Below are positions 61,884 to 64,000 of a DNA stretch of 64,000 nucleotides, in pieces. Position numbers and translations under genes: made by a program. The notes below the pieces were generated by a model that saw only the letters and a list, made by a program, of their open reading frames with translations, was not told the DNA's origin and made no database searches. Position 1 is the first letter of the stretch. Every line of letters begins with the position of its first letter. The stretch is from CAVZCK01 sp963798805 (GTDB lineage Bacteria; Pseudomonadota; Alphaproteobacteria; Rhizobiales; Rhodomicrobiaceae): the NCBI GenBank assembly GCA_963798805.1, contig CAWCVC010000010.1:1054001-1118000 (forward strand), in the 5' to 3' direction.

Positions 61884-64000
61884 CTATCCCATCGCCGCGA
61901 CAATGCGCTCGGGCGTCAGCGGAAGGTCGCGTACGCGCACACCAATCGCATCATAGAGCGCATTGGCTATCGCCGCCGCGGTCGGCCCCTGCGCGGCCTC
62001 GCCGGCGCCCATCACCGGCTCATCCGGGTGGTTGCAGAGGACGACCTCCACGGCGGGCACCTCGGAGAAGCGCAGGATCGGATAGGCTTCCCAATTGTCG
62101 CTGGTGATCCGTGTACGGTCGAAATGCACGGCCTCCTTCACAGTCCAGCTCGTCGCCTGGATGGCCCCACCCTCGATCTGATTGGCAACGCCGTCCGGAT
62201 TGATCGCCTCGCCGACATCGGCACCGAGAACCAGACGGCGAACGCGAAGCTCGCGGCCGGCCTCGACCTCAGCGATAACCGCGCAATAGGCGCCGCGCCC
62301 CTTATAGCGGGCATAACTGACGCCGTGGCCGATGCCCTCGCTCTTCTGCCGGCCGGCCCAGCCGAAGCGCTCGGCTGCGGCCTCGATCACTGCCTTTGCG
62401 CGCGGATCGGAAAGCTGGCGCAGGCGGAAGGCGACCGGATCCTCGCCCGCGTCGGCCGCAAGCTCGTCCATGAAGGATTCGATCGCGAACACATTGGCAA
62501 AGGCGCCCAGCGACCGGAGCGCCGAGGTGCGGATTGGCATGTCGGTGACGTGGTGGGTGATGATGCGTAGTACCGGAAGATCGTAGGGTGGCACGGCGTT
62601 GCGCTCCGATCCACCGCCGCCCGCGAGCGGGACATTGACCGCCGGCAGTCGAGGAAAGGCCGCCTCGATGTCGGACGCCGCAAGCAGAGTCGGCGTGGCG
62701 GCGCGGCCGGGCCGGCTGGTGTGGCCGTTGCTCCAGATCTCGTGCCGCCAAGCCTGAATGCCGCCGGCCGCATCGAGATCGGCTTCGATACCGATCGCCA
62801 TGGCCGAGCCGAAGGGCGACCATCCGAGCTCGTCCTCGCGCGACCACTGGACGCGGACCGGGCTGCCCGGAACGGCGCGCGCCAGCAGAACGGCATCCAG
62901 CACCACGTCGTCCGCACCATTATGCCCGTAGCAGCCGGCGCCCTCGCGATGTTCGACGACTATCGCCCCGGGCGGCATGGCGAGCAAGATCGAGAGGTCC
63001 TTGCGCAGATTGAAGATGCCCTGGCTGTGCGTCCAGGCGCGCAGCATCGGTTGGCCGTCCTCGGTTTCGGCGAACTGGGCGATGCCACAGGACGGGCCGA
63101 TCGAGGCATGCGCGATAAAGGGCTTTGAGTAGTTCTGCGCGAAGCTTCGCGCGGCGGAAGATGTACCGTCTGCGACGCGATCGACCACGGTGTTCTCTTC
63201 GCTGCGCGCGGATTTCAGCCAAGAGGTCAGGTTGGCTTCATCCGGCAATTGCCGCTCCGGCTCGCGCCAGACCGCCGCCTTGCGCAGAGCCTCAAGCGCG
63301 TGGCCGGCGTGCCATTCGGTATCAGCAACGACGCCGAGGAAGCTGCCATCGCGCACAACCGCCTTGACGCCCGACATCTGCCGGATCGGCTCGGCATCGA
63401 GGCTGACGAGCGTTGCGCCCGGCGCGGAAGGGCGCAGCACGCGGCCATGGAGCATGCCGGGCAGAACCAGATCGTGGATATAGCGCGGCGCGCCGAAGAT
63501 CTTGTCGGGCAGGTCGACCCGCTCGACCGAGGCGCCTGTAAGGCGCCGCGCGGCGACAGATTTCGGCGCAACGGTGCCGGTCGCCTCGCGCTCTAGCAGC
63601 CCTTCGCCCGCCAGATCGGCATAGGAGACGGAGAGATTCCCTTCCCCGCGTATGATGCCGTCCTCGACAGACAGGCTCTCGACCGGAGCGCCGAGCCGCG
63701 CTGCCGCGGCCGCCAGCAGGATCGCCCTCGCCTCGGCGCAGGCCTGGCGCACGGCCATACCGGAATCCTGGATCGACATACTGCCCGAGGTCATGCCTTC
63801 ATTCGGCCCCGCCGCCGTATTCGCCGGGACCGTCCGGATGTGCTCCAGCGCCACATCCAGCTCGTCGGAGGCGATTTGCGCCAGCGCCGTCAGAATCCCC
63901 TGGCCGATCTCGACCTTGCCGGGACAGATTTCCACGACGCCATCGGGCCGCAGCCGGACCCAGCGCGACAGCACGGGATTGGTGCGAAGATTGCCCCGCA
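61884..64000 (-). CDS. Xanthine dehydrogenase-family molybdopterin-binding subunit, 5' end cut by the window
   Basis: At least 697 residues. IorB/CoxL-type large subunit of a molybdenum hydroxylase: LRPDGVVEICPGKVEIGQGIL, the a/b hammerhead region, and the C-terminal active-site Glu in VMGAGEAAQGPTAAAIAN. The frame is open to the window edge (RGNLRTNP just before it), so the start is outside. The 2Fe-2S partner subunit is expected beyond the edge. Substrate unknown. Confidence 0.88.
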   Translation of the reverse strand, partial: RGNLRTNPVLSRWVRLRPDGVVEICPGKVEIGQGILTALAQIASDELDVALEHIRTVPANTAAGPNEGMTSGSMSIQDSGMAVRQACAEARAILLAAAAARLGAPVESLSVEDGIIRGEGNLSVSYADLAGEGLLEREATGTVAPKSVAARRLTGASVERVDLPDKIFGAPRYIHDLVLPGMLHGRVLRPSAPGATLVSLDAEPIRQMSGVKAVVRDGSFLGVVADTEWHAGHALEALRKAAVWREPERQLPDEANLTSWLKSARSEENTVVDRVADGTSSAARSFAQNYSKPFIAHASIGPSCGIAQFAETEDGQPMLRAWTHSQGIFNLRKDLSILLAMPPGAIVVEHREGAGCYGHNGADDVVLDAVLLARAVPGSPVRVQWSREDELGWSPFGSAMAIGIEADLDAAGGIQAWRHEIWSNGHTSRPGRAATPTLLAASDIEAAFPRLPAVNVPLAGGGGSERNAVPPYDLPVLRIITHHVTDMPIRTSALRSLGAFANVFAIESFMDELAADAGEDPVAFRLRQLSDPRAKAVIEAAAERFGWAGRQKSEGIGHGVSYARYKGRGAYCAVIAEVEAGRELRVRRLVLGADVGEAINPDGVANQIEGGAIQATSWTVKEAVHFDRTRITSDNWEAYPILRFSEVPAVEVVLCNHPDEPVMGAGEAAQGPTAAAIANALYDAIGVRVRDLPLTPERIVAAMG

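Overview
The window is a G+C-rich chromosomal segment of an alphaproteobacterium, most likely order Hyphomicrobiales (Bradyrhizobium/Xanthobacter side). The indications are a rhizobial-type glycerol ABC transporter locus (glpVSTPQU), MntR/MntH, a TAXI-type TRAP transporter, an exact GGAAC-N17-CGTT general-stress (EcfG-type) promoter, small stress proteins ending in SDESFPASDPP, and signs of CcrM-type GANTC sites. No rRNA, tRNA or CRISPR array was seen, so placement below order level is a guess.

Layout. 1-4.7 kb: folP (cut by the window edge), glmM and a phospholipase-D-like protein. 5-12 kb: a chemoreceptor with a C-terminal PilZ domain, a collapsed dpp oligopeptide locus, and stress genes (short-chain dehydrogenase, MgtC-like, DUF1328-like, PRC-barrel, CsbD), followed by a strongly structured, terminator-ended candidate RNA. 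12-26 kb: mntR/mntH, then a glycerol island with glpK, glpD and glpR on the minus strand and glpVSTPQU on the plus strand. An IS630-family element and four CTAG-bounded hairpins lie between glpD and glpK. 26-30 kb: a TetR repressor divergent from an emrAB-type efflux pump, with two perfect operators. 30-33.5 kb: a four-gene operon (inositol-phosphate synthase, histidine phosphatase, methyltransferase, glycosidase-like protein) in which every junction is an ATGA overlap; the glycosidase looks circularly permuted. 33.7-39 kb: small stress/envelope proteins, a receiver protein lacking its phosphorylatable Asp, a Crp/Fnr regulator, a DUF4142 protein and an NhaP-type antiporter. 39-48 kb: a DapA-like aldolase, a lipoprotein, and exported hydrolases (CHAP/NlpC-like, lysozyme-like, WD40-caspase, trypsin-like). 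49-60 kb: two conserved hypotheticals and a catabolic operon carrying a TAXI-TRAP transporter, a ferric-type ABC transporter, an alpha/beta hydrolase and a fumarylacetoacetase-family enzyme, opposite an FCD/GntR regulator with two palindromic operators. 60-64 kb: a TSUP permease, a signal-less ModA-like protein and a molybdenum hydroxylase large subunit cut by the window edge.

Four observations stand out. First, eight CTAG-bounded hairpins occur as two-hairpin units in three places; they supply stop codons to two genes and one is translated as the tail of GlpD. Second, five of the single-base frameshifts are one-base insertions exactly where removing the base recreates a GANTC site, which points to base-calling error at CcrM-methylated sites rather than gene loss. 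Third, the inositol-phosphate synthase operon with its permuted (beta/alpha)8 enzyme looks like an uncharacterised pathway. Fourth, the secreted trypsin/caspase pair beside two cell-wall hydrolase-like genes could be an exported proteolytic system.
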